A stretch of 64,000 nucleotides of DNA from Chromatocurvus sp046260765 (GTDB lineage Bacteria; Pseudomonadota; Gammaproteobacteria; Pseudomonadales; Halieaceae): the NCBI GenBank assembly GCA_046260765.1, contig JBHEOO010000007.1:34590-98589 (forward strand). The letters are read 5' to 3'. A program made the translations under genes and the position numbers. The first letter of the stretch is position 1. Each line of letters opens with the position of its first letter. Of this stretch, positions 42,305 through 51,705 are shown piece after piece. The notes under the pieces were generated by a model. It ran no database searches and had not been told where the DNA came from. It worked only from the letters and a program-made list of their open reading frames with translations.

Positions 42305-43267
42305 TTAAAGAGCCAGGCTGCGAAACCCCGGATGCACGGTGCCGTGGCGCCAGAGTTCGTTGAACGCATCGCTGTGACCTGCGCCGGCAGGGCGATCGTC
42401 AATGCGGAAGAAGCCGTTGTCGCGGCCTTCCGCGGGTGCGACCAGCACCCCGTCCCGGTCGCGAATGACTGCACTGTGTCCGCGCCAGTCGGGGTGCTCC
42501 GGGAGGTGCCGCAGATGTATGCTGCTTGGCAGGCGGCGGGCCAGCGTCAGCAGGCGGTGACCGCGCGACGTCACCGCCTCTGCATCGGCGACCAGAATCC
42601 GTATGCGCGAATCGCGCGTCTGGCGCACCACCGCGGTCATCGCGCTGGCGAGCACATCGTTATCAAATACCTGTGAGTCCAGTGCGGGGCTGAGAATGTC
42701 CAGGTACCTTCGCGCCGTGCTGGCGAGTGCAATCGTCAACGCCGCAAAGGGCTGCGGATAGGACACGGGGACAACATCGACCTGGCATGCGCTGTAATCC
42801 AGCTCGAGTCGCATTGCGATATGGCCAATGCCTGCCTCCAAAAAGGCATCACCGACCTGGACGAAGGCCTGTCGGGTATAGAATCCCGCCGCGTGGGACT
42901 GGGCGTGCAGGTAAACACTGCGCAGTCCCTTGCGCATCGCCAGATCGATCAGGGTTGTCATGACGCGGGTGCCGATGCCTTGATGGCGGACCTCGGGAAG
43001 CACTGCCATGCGCCCGATCTTTCCGTCCGGCATAAGGCGACCACAGGCGACGGGCTGCCCCTCGACCTCAGCAATGGCATGCTCTGCTAATGCATCTTTA
43101 CCGTCCCACTCGATCTCTACAGGCACGCCCTGTTCGTTCACGAAAACCGCTTCCCGCAGCCGCCGCAGGGTTTCCTGATCCTGTTGCCAGTCGGCGCGGC
43201 GCAGGCTCAGCTGGTGTGTGGGGGGCACGGCGCTGTCAGCCCAGCTCTTCGGCCTGTGCCCGCGCAT
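42305..43267 (-). CDS. GNAT acetyltransferase with C-terminal DUF7931-like domain
   Basis: 320 residues from the first in-frame ATG, which overlaps purB by 32 nt; a GTG at 43228 is an alternative start outside that overlap. Residues about 20-155 are a GNAT domain (REAVFVNEQGVPVEIEWDG, GRMAVLPEVRHQGIGTRVM with the acetyl-CoA loop, and FYTRQAFVQVG). The second half, with RRYLDILSPALDSQVFDND and FFRIDDRPAGAG, resembles the DUF7931 tail found in marine gammaproteobacteria, possibly a phospholipase-D-like fold. Substrate unknown. Last gene of the minus-strand rluE-to-purB operon. Confidence 0.82.
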   Translation of the reverse strand: MRGHRPKSWADSAVPPTHQLSLRRADWQQDQETLRRLREAVFVNEQGVPVEIEWDGKDALAEHAIAEVEGQPVACGRLMPDGKIGRMAVLPEVRHQGIGTRVMTTLIDLAMRKGLRSVYLHAQSHAAGFYTRQAFVQVGDAFLEAGIGHIAMRLELDYSACQVDVVPVSYPQPFAALTIALASTARRYLDILSPALDSQVFDNDVLASAMTAVVRQTRDSRIRILVADAEAVTSRGHRLLTLARRLPSSIHLRHLPEHPDWRGHSAVIRDRDGVLVAPAEGRDNGFFRIDDRPAGAGHSDAFNELWRHGTVHPGFRSLAL

Positions 43268-44609
43268 TGCCGGTATAGGTCGCGGGACTCAGCGCAAGCA
43301 GCTCCTCGCGTGCAGAATCAGGGAGCGTATCCAGGCTCTCTATAAACGCGTGCAGACTGTCGCGGGTAATCGCCTGACCACGAGTCAGGGCCTTGAGCTT
43401 TTCGTAGGGCTTTTCGATGCCATGTCGGCGCATGACGGTCTGCACCGCCTCTGCAAGAACTTCCCAGCTGTCTTCCAGGTCCTTGTCGAGTCGCTGTGCA
43501 TTCAGCTCCAGCTTGCCCAGGCCTTTCTGCAAAGAGGCATACGCAATCAGGCTGTAGCCGAAACCGACACCCATGTTGCGCAGGACGGTGGAGTCGGTAA
43601 GGTCACGCTGCCAGCGACTTATCGGCAGTTTTTCCGCAAGGTGGCTGAAGATTGCATTGGCGAGGCCGAGATTGCCCTCGGCATTCTCGAAGTCGATAGG
43701 GTTTACCTTGTGCGGCATGGTGGAAGAGCCGACCTCGCCCGCAACGGTTTTCTGCTTGAAATAGCCGAGCGAGATATAGCCCCAGATATCGCGATTGAGA
43801 TCAACCAGAATCGTGTTCAGTCGTGACATGCCATGAAACAGTTCGGCCATGTAATCGTGGGGCTCGATCTGAGTCGTCCAGGGATTGAAGTCGAGGCCCA
43901 GGGACTCAATGAACGCCTGGGCTTCGGCAGGCCAGTCGACCTCTGGGTAGGCCGCAATATGTGCATTGTAGTTGCCTACCGCCCCGTTGATCTTGCCCAG
44001 GTAAGCCTGTTTTTCCAGCAATGCGAGCTGACGATCAATCCGCGCGACCACGTTGGCGATTTCTTTACCCACCGTCGTCGGGCTGGCGGTCTGTCCGTGG
44101 GTGCGCGACAGCATCGGCTGCGCTGAAAAAGCGGCCACCAGACCGCGCAGCGTGCCGCGAAGCGTTGCCAGCGCCGGCTGAATCACAGACTGCATGCCGT
44201 CGCGGAGCATCAGTGCGTGGGACAGATTATTGATATCTTCGGAAGTGCACGCGAAGTGCACGAACTCACCGATGGCGGCCAGCTCTGGCTGGGAAGCGAT
44301 GTGCTCCTTGATGAAGTATTCAACCGCCTTGACGTCGTGGTTGGTAACTTTTTCGATTCCCTTGATGTGGGCAGCCTGTTTCTCGTCAAAACTGTTGATA
44401 ATGGCATCGAGAGCGGCATTGCCATCTGCTGACAGGGGCGGGACCTCTGCAATGCCCGGGTTGGCGGCAAGCCGCTGCAACCATCGTACCTCGACCTCGA
44501 CGCGACGGCGCATCAGTCCGTACTCACTGAATATATGGCGTAGCGGGTCAGTCTTGCCGGCGTAGCGTCCGTCGATCGGACTCACCGCGGTGAGTGTGGA
44601 TAGATTCAT
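43236..44609 (-). CDS. purB: Adenylosuccinate lyase
   Basis: 457 residues from ATG 44609, after GGAGG; the frame continues to 44813 without support. It cleaves SAICAR and adenylosuccinate, releasing fumarate, in purine synthesis. MNLSTLTAVSPIDGRYAGKT is the classic E. coli-type start. The catalytic serine loop reads EVGSSTMPHKVNPIDFENAE, and HFACTSEDINNLS and LSRTHGQTASPTT give the histidine and substrate sites. It sits 25 bp after hflD, the usual enteric order. Confidence 0.96.
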   Translation of the reverse strand: MNLSTLTAVSPIDGRYAGKTDPLRHIFSEYGLMRRRVEVEVRWLQRLAANPGIAEVPPLSADGNAALDAIINSFDEKQAAHIKGIEKVTNHDVKAVEYFIKEHIASQPELAAIGEFVHFACTSEDINNLSHALMLRDGMQSVIQPALATLRGTLRGLVAAFSAQPMLSRTHGQTASPTTVGKEIANVVARIDRQLALLEKQAYLGKINGAVGNYNAHIAAYPEVDWPAEAQAFIESLGLDFNPWTTQIEPHDYMAELFHGMSRLNTILVDLNRDIWGYISLGYFKQKTVAGEVGSSTMPHKVNPIDFENAEGNLGLANAIFSHLAEKLPISRWQRDLTDSTVLRNMGVGFGYSLIAYASLQKGLGKLELNAQRLDKDLEDSWEVLAEAVQTVMRRHGIEKPYEKLKALTRGQAITRDSLHAFIESLDTLPDSAREELLALSPATYTGNARAQAEELG

Positions 44610-44634
44610 CTGCGCCTCCGAAAAGCCCGCGATA

Positions 44635-45264
44635 TTACACCACGCCCAGCCCACGGGACAGGGTCTGACAGGCGGCCAGCTGGCGGCGGCGCTGCAGCAC
44701 GAGTTTCCAGCGGCGCCCACCGAGCTGTCGCCAGAGGAATGCCGCGCGGATCCCCGCCAGCAACAGGGCCCGCACCTTGTCCGCGGTCTGACGATCCTGC
44801 AGGTGTTGCGCACTGCCCGTCACCTTGATGCGAAAGCGCAGCTGGCTGAGGGTGTCGCCGTAGATGCCGGCGATGCTGTGGCATACCTCGCTCACGTTGT
44901 CGCTGAAATGCTCCGCCTTGAAGCTGGCATGTTGCAGCCTCGAGTGCACCACGCCCATCATTTCAGTGTCGGCGGCAAAGCGGCGCTCCAGGTGCAGCAG
45001 CGCAAACAGGTAGCGATTGATGTCGCGCTGTTCCGGGCTTTGCCGGTTGCCAAGCAGGCTGGCCAGGGTGTCCAGCCCCAGCTTGACGCCGGCTGCGCCG
45101 CCGAAGACCGCTGCGGCGTCTTCGACCTCAAACCGGAACAGACTGTGAATGGACGCCTGCAGGAACTGTGCAGGGTAGCTTCCCGTGCGCGACAGTTGAT
45201 CGACCAGGCGCGCAGCCTGTGCCACTCCGGCCAGCGCGAGGGTCTGTTGCTCCAGCTCACTCAT
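44635..45264 (-). CDS. hflD: High frequency lysogenization protein HflD homologue
   Basis: 209 residues, mostly alpha-helical, peripheral to the membrane. SRTGSYPAQFLQASIHSLF and LLGNRQSPEQRDINRYLFALL are conserved HflD segments. In E. coli it binds phage lambda CII and affects lysogeny; its host function is unknown. It overlaps mnmA by 8 nt and precedes purB, an order conserved in gammaproteobacteria, which supports the call. Confidence 0.92.
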   Translation of the reverse strand: MSELEQQTLALAGVAQAARLVDQLSRTGSYPAQFLQASIHSLFRFEVEDAAAVFGGAAGVKLGLDTLASLLGNRQSPEQRDINRYLFALLHLERRFAADTEMMGVVHSRLQHASFKAEHFSDNVSEVCHSIAGIYGDTLSQLRFRIKVTGSAQHLQDRQTADKVRALLLAGIRAAFLWRQLGGRRWKLVLQRRRQLAACQTLSRGLGVV

Positions 45265-46348
45265 GGGCAGTCTCGATAACGGCGCCCCCGAGGCATTCCT
45301 CGCCGCAGTAGAAAACGATGGATTGTCCCGGTGTCACCGCACGTTGTGGGTTGTCGAACGCCACCCGCAGCCCGGAACCTTCAGCGCTCACTCGGCACTG
45401 CTGGTCGGCCTGGCGGTAGCGGATCTTGGCCTGGCAGTGTAGCGGCAGCGCCGGCGGCTCGCCAGCGATCCACATGGGCGGACTCGTTGACAGCGCATTC
45501 TTTAGAAGAGCGGGGTGGTGGTTGCCCTGTACGACAACCAGTTCGTTGCGTTCCAGATTCTTGCCTGATACGTACCAGGGGTCTTCACCGGCATTGGCGC
45601 GTCCGCCGATGCCCAGACCCTGTCGCTGTCCAATGGTGTGATACATGAGGCCCTGGTGTTGGCCGAGATCTTCCCCATCAGAACTCACAATGCGACCCGG
45701 CTGGGCGGGCAGGTACTGCTGCAGAAAATCCCGAAAACGCCGCTCGCCGATGAAGCAGATGCCGGTGGAATCCTTCTTGTCGTGAGTCACAAGCCCCTCT
45801 GCCGCGGCGATTTCGCGCACCTCGGGTTTGGGAAGGTCACCGATAGGAAACAGCGTCCGTGCAAGAGCATCGTGATCCACCGCGTGCAGGAAATAGCTCT
45901 GGTCCTTGTTGGGATCCCTGCCCTTCAGCAGTGTGGCCTTGCCATCGCGCTCCGCTCGTCGAGCGTAGTGGCCTGTCGCGATGAGATCGGCGCCAAGCAG
46001 CAGGGCGTAGTCGAGAAAAGCGCGGAACTTGATTTCGCGGTTGCACAGTACATCGGGGTTCGGCGTGCGTCCTGCGCGGTACTCTGCGAGGAAATGTTCA
46101 AAGACGTTGTCCCAGTACTCCGCCGCAAAGTTCGCTCCATGCAGCTTTATGCCAATGCGATCCGCCACCGCCTGCGCGTCTGCATAGTCTGCTTTGGCCG
46201 TGCAGTATTCGGTGCCGTCGTCCTCGTCCCAATTTTTCATGAACAGGCCTTCCACGACGTAACCCGCACGCTTAAGCAGCAGCGCGCTGACCGAGGAATC
46301 CACGCCGCCGGACATGCCGACGATGACTTTGGTTGATGCAGTTGTCAT
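45257..46348 (-). CDS. mnmA: tRNA-specific 2-thiouridylase MnmA
   Basis: 363 residues. It thiolates uridine 34 of tRNA-Lys, -Glu and -Gln using ATP and sulfur from the Tus relay. The PP-loop GMSGGVDSSVSALLL is at about residues 11-25; the catalytic cysteines lie in RTPNPDVLCNREIKF and STGICFIGER. The C-terminal beta-barrel includes WYVSGKNLERNELVVVQG. It overlaps nudJ by 4 nt and hflD by 8 nt. Confidence 0.96.
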   Translation of the reverse strand: MTTASTKVIVGMSGGVDSSVSALLLKRAGYVVEGLFMKNWDEDDGTEYCTAKADYADAQAVADRIGIKLHGANFAAEYWDNVFEHFLAEYRAGRTPNPDVLCNREIKFRAFLDYALLLGADLIATGHYARRAERDGKATLLKGRDPNKDQSYFLHAVDHDALARTLFPIGDLPKPEVREIAAAEGLVTHDKKDSTGICFIGERRFRDFLQQYLPAQPGRIVSSDGEDLGQHQGLMYHTIGQRQGLGIGGRANAGEDPWYVSGKNLERNELVVVQGNHHPALLKNALSTSPPMWIAGEPPALPLHCQAKIRYRQADQQCRVSAEGSGLRVAFDNPQRAVTPGQSIVFYCGEECLGGAVIETAHE

Positions 46349-46800
46349 TGATTGAAAATGCTGTCCAGGGGGTACACGGTGCCGCCGCGAGCGCGCTCGA
46401 TTGATGCCAGCACCAGCGGGCTGCGCATTCTACCAGAAAGCGCCTTCAGATCGGCGTGTTTGAGCCAGTGTACAGCGATGATGTCGGGGTCAATGGTGGC
46501 CTGCGGGTCGTGAGAATCCGGTCGTGCCAGGAATGTCGTCCTGAGAAAGGTAGGCATCGCTTCACCGGGGGTCCAAAGTGAAATGCCGATGACCCCGGTC
46601 AGGGTGACGGTCCACCCGGTTTCCTCGAGGGTTTCCCGCAGAGCCGCCGACTGCAGCGTCTCGCCAGGTTCCAGGTGGCCTGCCGGCTGATTGAAGACGC
46701 GACGTCCGCTTTGCTTGTCGAACTCCTCGACCACCAGATAACGTTGTTCGTCGTCCATAATCACCGTCGCCACTGTGGCGTGTGGGCACCAGGTGCTCAC
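46345..46800 (-). CDS. nudJ: Nudix hydrolase NudJ-like (nucleoside tri-/diphosphatase)
   Basis: 151 residues. The Nudix box reads GHLEPGETLQSAALRETLEE, followed by TGW, with G-x5-E and RExxEE intact. VATVIMDDEQRYLVVEE and FNQPAGHLEPGE match NudJ, which in E. coli hydrolyses hydroxymethylpyrimidine pyrophosphate and nucleotides. It sits between rluE and mnmA with 4-nt overlaps on both sides, the same order as in E. coli. Confidence 0.9.
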   Translation of the reverse strand: MSTWCPHATVATVIMDDEQRYLVVEEFDKQSGRRVFNQPAGHLEPGETLQSAALRETLEETGWTVTLTGVIGISLWTPGEAMPTFLRTTFLARPDSHDPQATIDPDIIAVHWLKHADLKALSGRMRSPLVLASIERARGGTVYPLDSIFNQ

Positions 46801-47423
46801 GCTTTCCCTGCGCCTGGCTTGCGGGTCGGTCGCCGGCGTTCCGCCGGTGCTCGCCCGGTTCGTGCCGGTTCCTCAGGCAGGTGCACGGCGTCCCGCCGGT
46901 GCTCGCCGGGAGCGAGCCCCGCGAGCGACCAGTCTCCAACCCGGTGGCGGACAAGTCGCAGCGTCGGATAGCCGACCGCAGCCGTCATTCGACGCACCTG
47001 TCGATTGCGCCCTTCCTGCAGCGAGAGCTCGAGCCAGCTGTCGGGGATGTGTCGTCGCTCGCGCACCGGCGGCTGGCGAGGCCAGAGACCGGGGGGTTCA
47101 GGAATGGCGCGCGCCCTCGCCGGCAAGGTGGGGCCATCTTTCAGCGCCACGCCGTCGCACAGGCGCGCAAGCGCATCCTCCGCGATACGTCCCTCAACCT
47201 GCACCCAGTAGGACTTCCAGTGCCGGTGTTTCGGATTGGCGATGCGCTGCTGCAGCCAACCATCGTCGCACAGAACCAGCAGTCCCTCGGAATCGAAGTC
47301 GAGACGGCCCGCGGGTCTGAAGCCGGGAGCGGATAGATAGTTGGCCAGAGTGGCCCTGCCGTCGTCATCGGAGAACTGGCTGAGAACGCGAAATGGTTTG
47401 TTGAACAGAAGAATATTGGGCAC
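46797..47423 (-). CDS. rluE: 23S rRNA pseudouridine(2457) synthase RluE
   Basis: 208 residues from GTG 47423, which has GGGGAG 4 nt upstream; a TTG at 47471 would add 16 residues without a site. The catalytic aspartate is in AGRLDFDSEGLLVL, then HRHWKSYWVQVEG and the LQEGRNRQVRRMTAAVGYPT motif of the RsuA/RluB/E/F family. It makes pseudouridine 2457 in 23S rRNA. A basic, proline-rich tail (about the last 30 residues) is extra. Divergent from icd, as in E. coli. Confidence 0.93.
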   Translation of the reverse strand: MPNILLFNKPFRVLSQFSDDDGRATLANYLSAPGFRPAGRLDFDSEGLLVLCDDGWLQQRIANPKHRHWKSYWVQVEGRIAEDALARLCDGVALKDGPTLPARARAIPEPPGLWPRQPPVRERRHIPDSWLELSLQEGRNRQVRRMTAAVGYPTLRLVRHRVGDWSLAGLAPGEHRRDAVHLPEEPARTGRAPAERRRPTRKPGAGKA

Positions 47424-47474
47424 GCTGCTCCCCGATCCGGGTCTTTGCGGCGCCGCGAGCGCCAGGGACAAATC

Positions 47475-47483
47475 TGGTACACT
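47475..47483 (+). promoter_or_regulatory. Extended -10 promoter candidate for icd
   Basis: TGGTACACT is an extended -10 element (TGn plus TACACT) 93 bp upstream of the icd ATG, in the divergent rluE-icd gap. No strong -35 is present. A short dyad CACTTAAAAGTG (47515-47526) lies in the predicted leader. Confidence 0.38.
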
Positions 47484-47575
47484 ACCTAACGCTTAAAACG
47501 AGACGCTTCCCGTCACTTAAAAGTGAGCGAAGAATTCTCGCCAACAATCGAACCATACTGTATTGGAGTATATCA

Positions 47576-48829
47576 ATGGGCTACAAGCACATTCAGGTGC
47601 CCGCCGCGGGTGAACGTATCACGGTGAATGACGACTACAGCCTCAACGTCCCCGATAATCCGGTGATTCCCTATATAGAAGGTGACGGCATCGGGGTCGA
47701 CATCAGCCCGGTCATGCTCAAGGTCGTCGACGCCGCGGTTGACAAGGCCTACGGCGGCCAGAAGAAGATTTCGTGGATGGAGATCTATACCGGCGAAAAG
47801 GCGGCGGAGCTGTATGAGGGTGACTGGTTTCCGGAGGAAACCCTGGATGCCATCAAGGAATATTCCGTCGCCATCAAAGGCCCGCTGACAACCCCGGTGG
47901 GTGGCGGCTTCCGCTCCCTCAACGTGGCGCTGCGTCAGGAACTCGACCTGTATACCTGTCTGCGGCCCGTGCGCTGGTTTGAAGGCGTGCCATCCCCCGT
48001 GAAGAAGCCCGGTGACTGCAATATGGTGATTTTTCGCGAGAACTCCGAGGACATCTATGCCGGAATTGAGTACAAGGCCGGCTCCGAGGAAGCGCAGAAG
48101 GTGGTGGACTTCCTGATCAATGAGATGGGCGTGACCAAGATACGCTTTCCGACACAGGTCGGTATCGGCGTCAAGCCGGTTTCCGAAGAGGGCACGAAGC
48201 GACTCGTCCGCAAGGCGATACAGTACGCTATCGACCAGGACCTGCCATCGGTGACGCTGGTGCACAAGGGCAACATCATGAAGTTCACCGAGGGTGCCTT
48301 CCGAGACTGGGGTTATCAACTGGCGGAGCAGGAATTTGGTGCCGAACTGATGGATGGCGGTCCCTGGATGAAAATGAAGAACCCGCAGACCGGCAAGGAC
48401 ATTGTCATCAAGGATGTGATTGCCGATGCCATGCTGCAGCAGATTCTTACGCGGCCGGGCGATTACAGTGTTGTAGCCACGCTGAACCTGAATGGTGACT
48501 ACCTGTCAGACGCACTTGCGGCGCAGGTCGGGGGGATTGGCATCGCGCCGGGTGCCAACCTGTCGGACACGGTTGCCCTGTTTGAAGCGACCCATGGCAC
48601 GGCGCCCAAGTACGCCGGGCAGGACAAGGTCAACCCGGGGTCACTGATTCTTTCAGCCGAGATGATGCTGCGCCATATGGGCTGGAATGAGGCAGCGGCC
48701 CTTATCATCAAAGGCATGAACGCTGCTATTCAGAACCGTACCGTAACCTATGATTTTGAGCGCCTGATGGATGATGCCGAACTGGTGAGCTGTTCCGGCT
48801 TCGGCGATAAGATGATAGGGCATATGTAG
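47576..48829 (+). CDS. icd: NADP-dependent isocitrate dehydrogenase
   Basis: 417 residues, matching E. coli Icd (416). It converts isocitrate to 2-oxoglutarate with NADP+ in the TCA cycle. FRSLNVALRQELDLYTCLRP contains the serine phosphorylated by AceK in enteric bacteria; IFRENSEDIYAGIEYK, the Lys/Tyr region and ATHGTAPKYAGQDKVNPGS are diagnostic. The ATG follows TTGGAGTA, a GGAG site. It receives the succinyl-CoA and glutamate-derived carbon that the two operons to the left deliver to the cycle. Confidence 0.97.
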   Translation: MGYKHIQVPAAGERITVNDDYSLNVPDNPVIPYIEGDGIGVDISPVMLKVVDAAVDKAYGGQKKISWMEIYTGEKAAELYEGDWFPEETLDAIKEYSVAIKGPLTTPVGGGFRSLNVALRQELDLYTCLRPVRWFEGVPSPVKKPGDCNMVIFRENSEDIYAGIEYKAGSEEAQKVVDFLINEMGVTKIRFPTQVGIGVKPVSEEGTKRLVRKAIQYAIDQDLPSVTLVHKGNIMKFTEGAFRDWGYQLAEQEFGAELMDGGPWMKMKNPQTGKDIVIKDVIADAMLQQILTRPGDYSVVATLNLNGDYLSDALAAQVGGIGIAPGANLSDTVALFEATHGTAPKYAGQDKVNPGSLILSAEMMLRHMGWNEAAALIIKGMNAAIQNRTVTYDFERLMDDAELVSCSGFGDKMIGHM

Positions 48830-48967
48830 CCCAGAGGCCGTGCCGGCAGGGCTTGCAATAGCTGGCCCGGTCCGGCGTTTCGCGCCTGAATGTTCAACCT
48901 GACTGACGCCTGCCACGTTTGTGCGTGAACTGCGTTTAAGCCAGAAAAGCCTTATAGTGAGGTCCGC

Positions 48968-49363
48968 ATGTCGCGACAGGAGCGTGAGATTCACACCGTG
49001 CCTAATACACCCCAGTGGCCGTCAGTAGTTCAGGCGATGGCATCGAGGCCCGATTCCGATTCGGATAGTGGCACCGTCACCCAGGACGCCAAACCTGCAC
49101 TCAAAAAACCACCCCTGTTCAAGGTGGTCCTTCTGAACGATGATTACACTCCGATGGAATTCGTCGTTGAAGTGCTTGAAACTTTTTTTTCCATGAACCG
49201 TGAGCAGGCCACACAGGTCATGCTTACGGTGCATACACGCGGTAAAGGCGTGTGCGGCATTTACACCCGCGACATCGCGGAGACCAAGGCGGCACAGGTC
49301 AACCAATACGCACGGGAGCATCAGCATCCGCTTCTTTGCGAAATCGAGGCATCGGAGGGGTAG
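48968..49363 (+). CDS. clpS: ATP-dependent Clp protease adaptor ClpS
   Basis: 131 residues from ATG 48968 with GTGAGG 5 nt upstream; an ATG at 49037 is the alternative. It binds N-terminal Phe, Leu, Tyr or Trp of N-degron substrates and delivers them to ClpA. The core (about 45-125) has LFKVVLLNDDYTPMEFVVEV, with the ND pair and the acidic pocket that hold the alpha-amino group, and the VHTRGKGVCGIYTRDIAETK strand. The N-terminal extension is longer and more serine/aspartate-rich than E. coli's. clpA starts 18 bp later. Confidence 0.94.
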   Translation: MSRQEREIHTVPNTPQWPSVVQAMASRPDSDSDSGTVTQDAKPALKKPPLFKVVLLNDDYTPMEFVVEVLETFFSMNREQATQVMLTVHTRGKGVCGIYTRDIAETKAAQVNQYAREHQHPLLCEIEASEG

Positions 49364-49381
49364 CACCCCGGGAGCAACGCC

Positions 49382-51664
49382 ATGCTGAGCAAGGATCTCG
49401 AACAAACACTGAACGACGCCTTTCGCGCCGCCCGCGCCCGTCGACACGAGTTCATGACGGTGGAGCATCTCCTGCTGGCGCTGCTCGACAACAACGACGC
49501 GATACGCGTCCTCAAGGCGTGTGGCGCCGAGATCAGCGCCCTGCGCGGCGATCTCGTCGAATTTATTGACTCCACCACTCCCCTTATCCCTGCCGAGGAC
49601 GAGGAGCGGGAGACACAGCCAACGCTGGGCTTCCAGCGTGTACTGCAGCGCGCGGTGTTTCACGTCCAGTCCTCCGGCAAGAGCGAGGTGACCGGGGCCA
49701 ATGTTCTGGTCGCGCTGTTCAGCGAGCAGGAAAGTCAGGCGGTCTACTTCCTCAAAACCCAGAGCGTGACGCGTCTCGACGTCGTCAATTACATCACCCA
49801 CGGTATTTCCAAAGTGGGTGATGAAGACATGGACGAGGAGCGCGGTAGTGCCGCCGCTGCAGAGCAGGGCGCGGAGGAGGGCGAAGCCAACCCGCTCGAT
49901 TCCTATTCGACCAACCTCAACGCCGAGGCCGAGGCCGGCCGGATTGATCCGCTGATCGGTCGTATCAGCGAGGTCGAACGCGTTGTGCAGATTCTCGCGC
50001 GGCGACGCAAGAACAATCCTCTGCTGGTAGGCGAATCCGGCGTCGGCAAGACCGCTATCGCCGAAGGCCTTGCCAAGATGATCGTCGACGGCCAGGTGCC
50101 AGAAATGTTGCGTGATTCATGCGTGTATTCCCTTGATCTCGGCGCGCTGCTTGCAGGCACCAAGTACCGGGGTGATTTCGAAAAGCGCTTCAAGGGCTTG
50201 CTTGCTGAGCTCAAGCGCCGTGACGGCGCGATATTGTTCATCGACGAGATACACACGATTATTGGCGCAGGCGCTGCATCCGGTGGCGTCATGGATGCCA
50301 GCAACCTGCTGAAGCCTCTGCTGACGTCGGGAAAACTCAAGTGTATTGGTTCCACCACTTTTCAGGAATACCGCGGGATATTTGACAAGGACAAGGCCCT
50401 CAGCCGGCGATTCCAGAAAATCGATGTTATGGAGCCCAGCCCTGACGACGCCTACAAGATTCTCAAGGGCCTCAAGTCACGGTTCGAAGAGCATCACGGT
50501 CTGCGCTATACCGACAATGCGCTGCGCACGGCCACCGATCTTTCGGCGCGCTACATTACCGACCGTTTCCTGCCGGACAAGGCGATAGACGTGATCGACG
50601 AAGCGGGTGCGTATCAGCAGCTTCAGTCGCCGTCAAAACGCAAGAAGGTGATCGGCAAGGGTGACATCGAAGCGGTGGTAGCCAAAATTGCCCGTATTCC
50701 GCCAAAGACCGTCAGCAGCAATGACAAGGAAATCCTGCAGAAGCTCGAGAGCAACCTGCGCATGGTGGTTTTCGGGCAGGACAACGCGGTCTCTAGTCTC
50801 GCGACATCCATCAAGATGTCCCGCGCCGGTCTGCGCAGCGGCGACAAGCCGATAGGGTCGTTCCTGCTGGCGGGCCCGACCGGTGTCGGCAAAACCGAGG
50901 TGACCCGGCAGCTTGCCCGGATCCTCGGCCTGGAGCTGATTCGTTTCGATATGTCCGAGTACATGGAGCGGCACACCGTGTCGCGACTCATCGGTGCGCC
51001 GCCCGGTTACGTTGGTTTCGATCAGGGTGGCCTGCTGACTGAGCAGGTGACCAAGCACCCGCATGCTGTCGTATTGCTCGACGAAATAGAGAAAGCGCAC
51101 CCGGAAGTCTATAACCTGCTGCTGCAGGTTATGGACCACGGTACGCTGACCGACAACAACGGTCGCAAGGCTGATTTCCGCAACGTCATTCTTATCATGA
51201 CAACCAATGCGGGCGCCGAGAGCATGAGTCGTCGCAGCATCGGCTTCACTACCCAGGACCATCGCAGCGACGGTATGGAAGCCATCACCCGCATGTTCAC
51301 GCCGGAATTCCGCAATCGCCTTGACAGCATTGTGCAGTTCGAGCCCCTGGGCGAGGACATTATTCTGACGGTGGTAGACAAATTCATTGCAGAACTGCAG
51401 GGGCAGCTCGACGAGAAGCGGGTCACACTGGACGTCGACGAGGACGCGCGCCTTTGGCTGGTGGAGAAAGGCTACGACGAGCGTATGGGGGCACGCCCCA
51501 TGGAACGTGTAATCCAGGAGCACATCAAGAAGCCGCTCGCGGAGCTTGTCCTGTTTGGTGCATTGGCGGGTTCCGGCGGGACTGCACTGGTGCGTCTGAA
51601 CGCCGCAGGAGATGAACTGGAAGTACGCGTCGAGGAAGAAGAGGCGGTCCTGGAAGGAAGCTGA
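49382..51664 (+). CDS. clpA: ATP-dependent Clp protease ATP-binding subunit ClpA
   Basis: 760 residues, E. coli ClpA size (758). An N-terminal Clp_N repeat domain (1 to about 145) docks ClpS; D1 has Walker A lysine 223 (GESGVGKTA) and D2 lysine 504 (GPTGVGKTE). FIDEIHTIIGAGAASGG and VLLDEIEKAHPEVY are the two Walker B motifs. It unfolds N-degron and SsrA-tagged proteins for ClpP, which is not encoded here. It converges on infA, with a hairpin between. Confidence 0.96.
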   Translation: MLSKDLEQTLNDAFRAARARRHEFMTVEHLLLALLDNNDAIRVLKACGAEISALRGDLVEFIDSTTPLIPAEDEERETQPTLGFQRVLQRAVFHVQSSGKSEVTGANVLVALFSEQESQAVYFLKTQSVTRLDVVNYITHGISKVGDEDMDEERGSAAAAEQGAEEGEANPLDSYSTNLNAEAEAGRIDPLIGRISEVERVVQILARRRKNNPLLVGESGVGKTAIAEGLAKMIVDGQVPEMLRDSCVYSLDLGALLAGTKYRGDFEKRFKGLLAELKRRDGAILFIDEIHTIIGAGAASGGVMDASNLLKPLLTSGKLKCIGSTTFQEYRGIFDKDKALSRRFQKIDVMEPSPDDAYKILKGLKSRFEEHHGLRYTDNALRTATDLSARYITDRFLPDKAIDVIDEAGAYQQLQSPSKRKKVIGKGDIEAVVAKIARIPPKTVSSNDKEILQKLESNLRMVVFGQDNAVSSLATSIKMSRAGLRSGDKPIGSFLLAGPTGVGKTEVTRQLARILGLELIRFDMSEYMERHTVSRLIGAPPGYVGFDQGGLLTEQVTKHPHAVVLLDEIEKAHPEVYNLLLQVMDHGTLTDNNGRKADFRNVILIMTTNAGAESMSRRSIGFTTQDHRSDGMEAITRMFTPEFRNRLDSIVQFEPLGEDIILTVVDKFIAELQGQLDEKRVTLDVDEDARLWLVEKGYDERMGARPMERVIQEHIKKPLAELVLFGALAGSGGTALVRLNAAGDELEVRVEEEEAVLEGS

Positions 51665-51672
51665 AGCGTGAC

Positions 51673-51700
51673 GCCTGTCACCACCGGCGTGGTGGCGGGC
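51673..51700 (+). terminator. Hairpin between clpA and convergent infA
   Basis: Arms 51673-51684 and 51689-51700 form a 12-pair stem with a CGGC loop (two G-U pairs in the plus-strand RNA), starting 8 bp after the clpA stop. The minus-strand transcript would have two mismatches, so the plus orientation is favoured. There is no following U-tract. Confidence 0.45.
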
Positions 51701-51705
51701 GCTAC

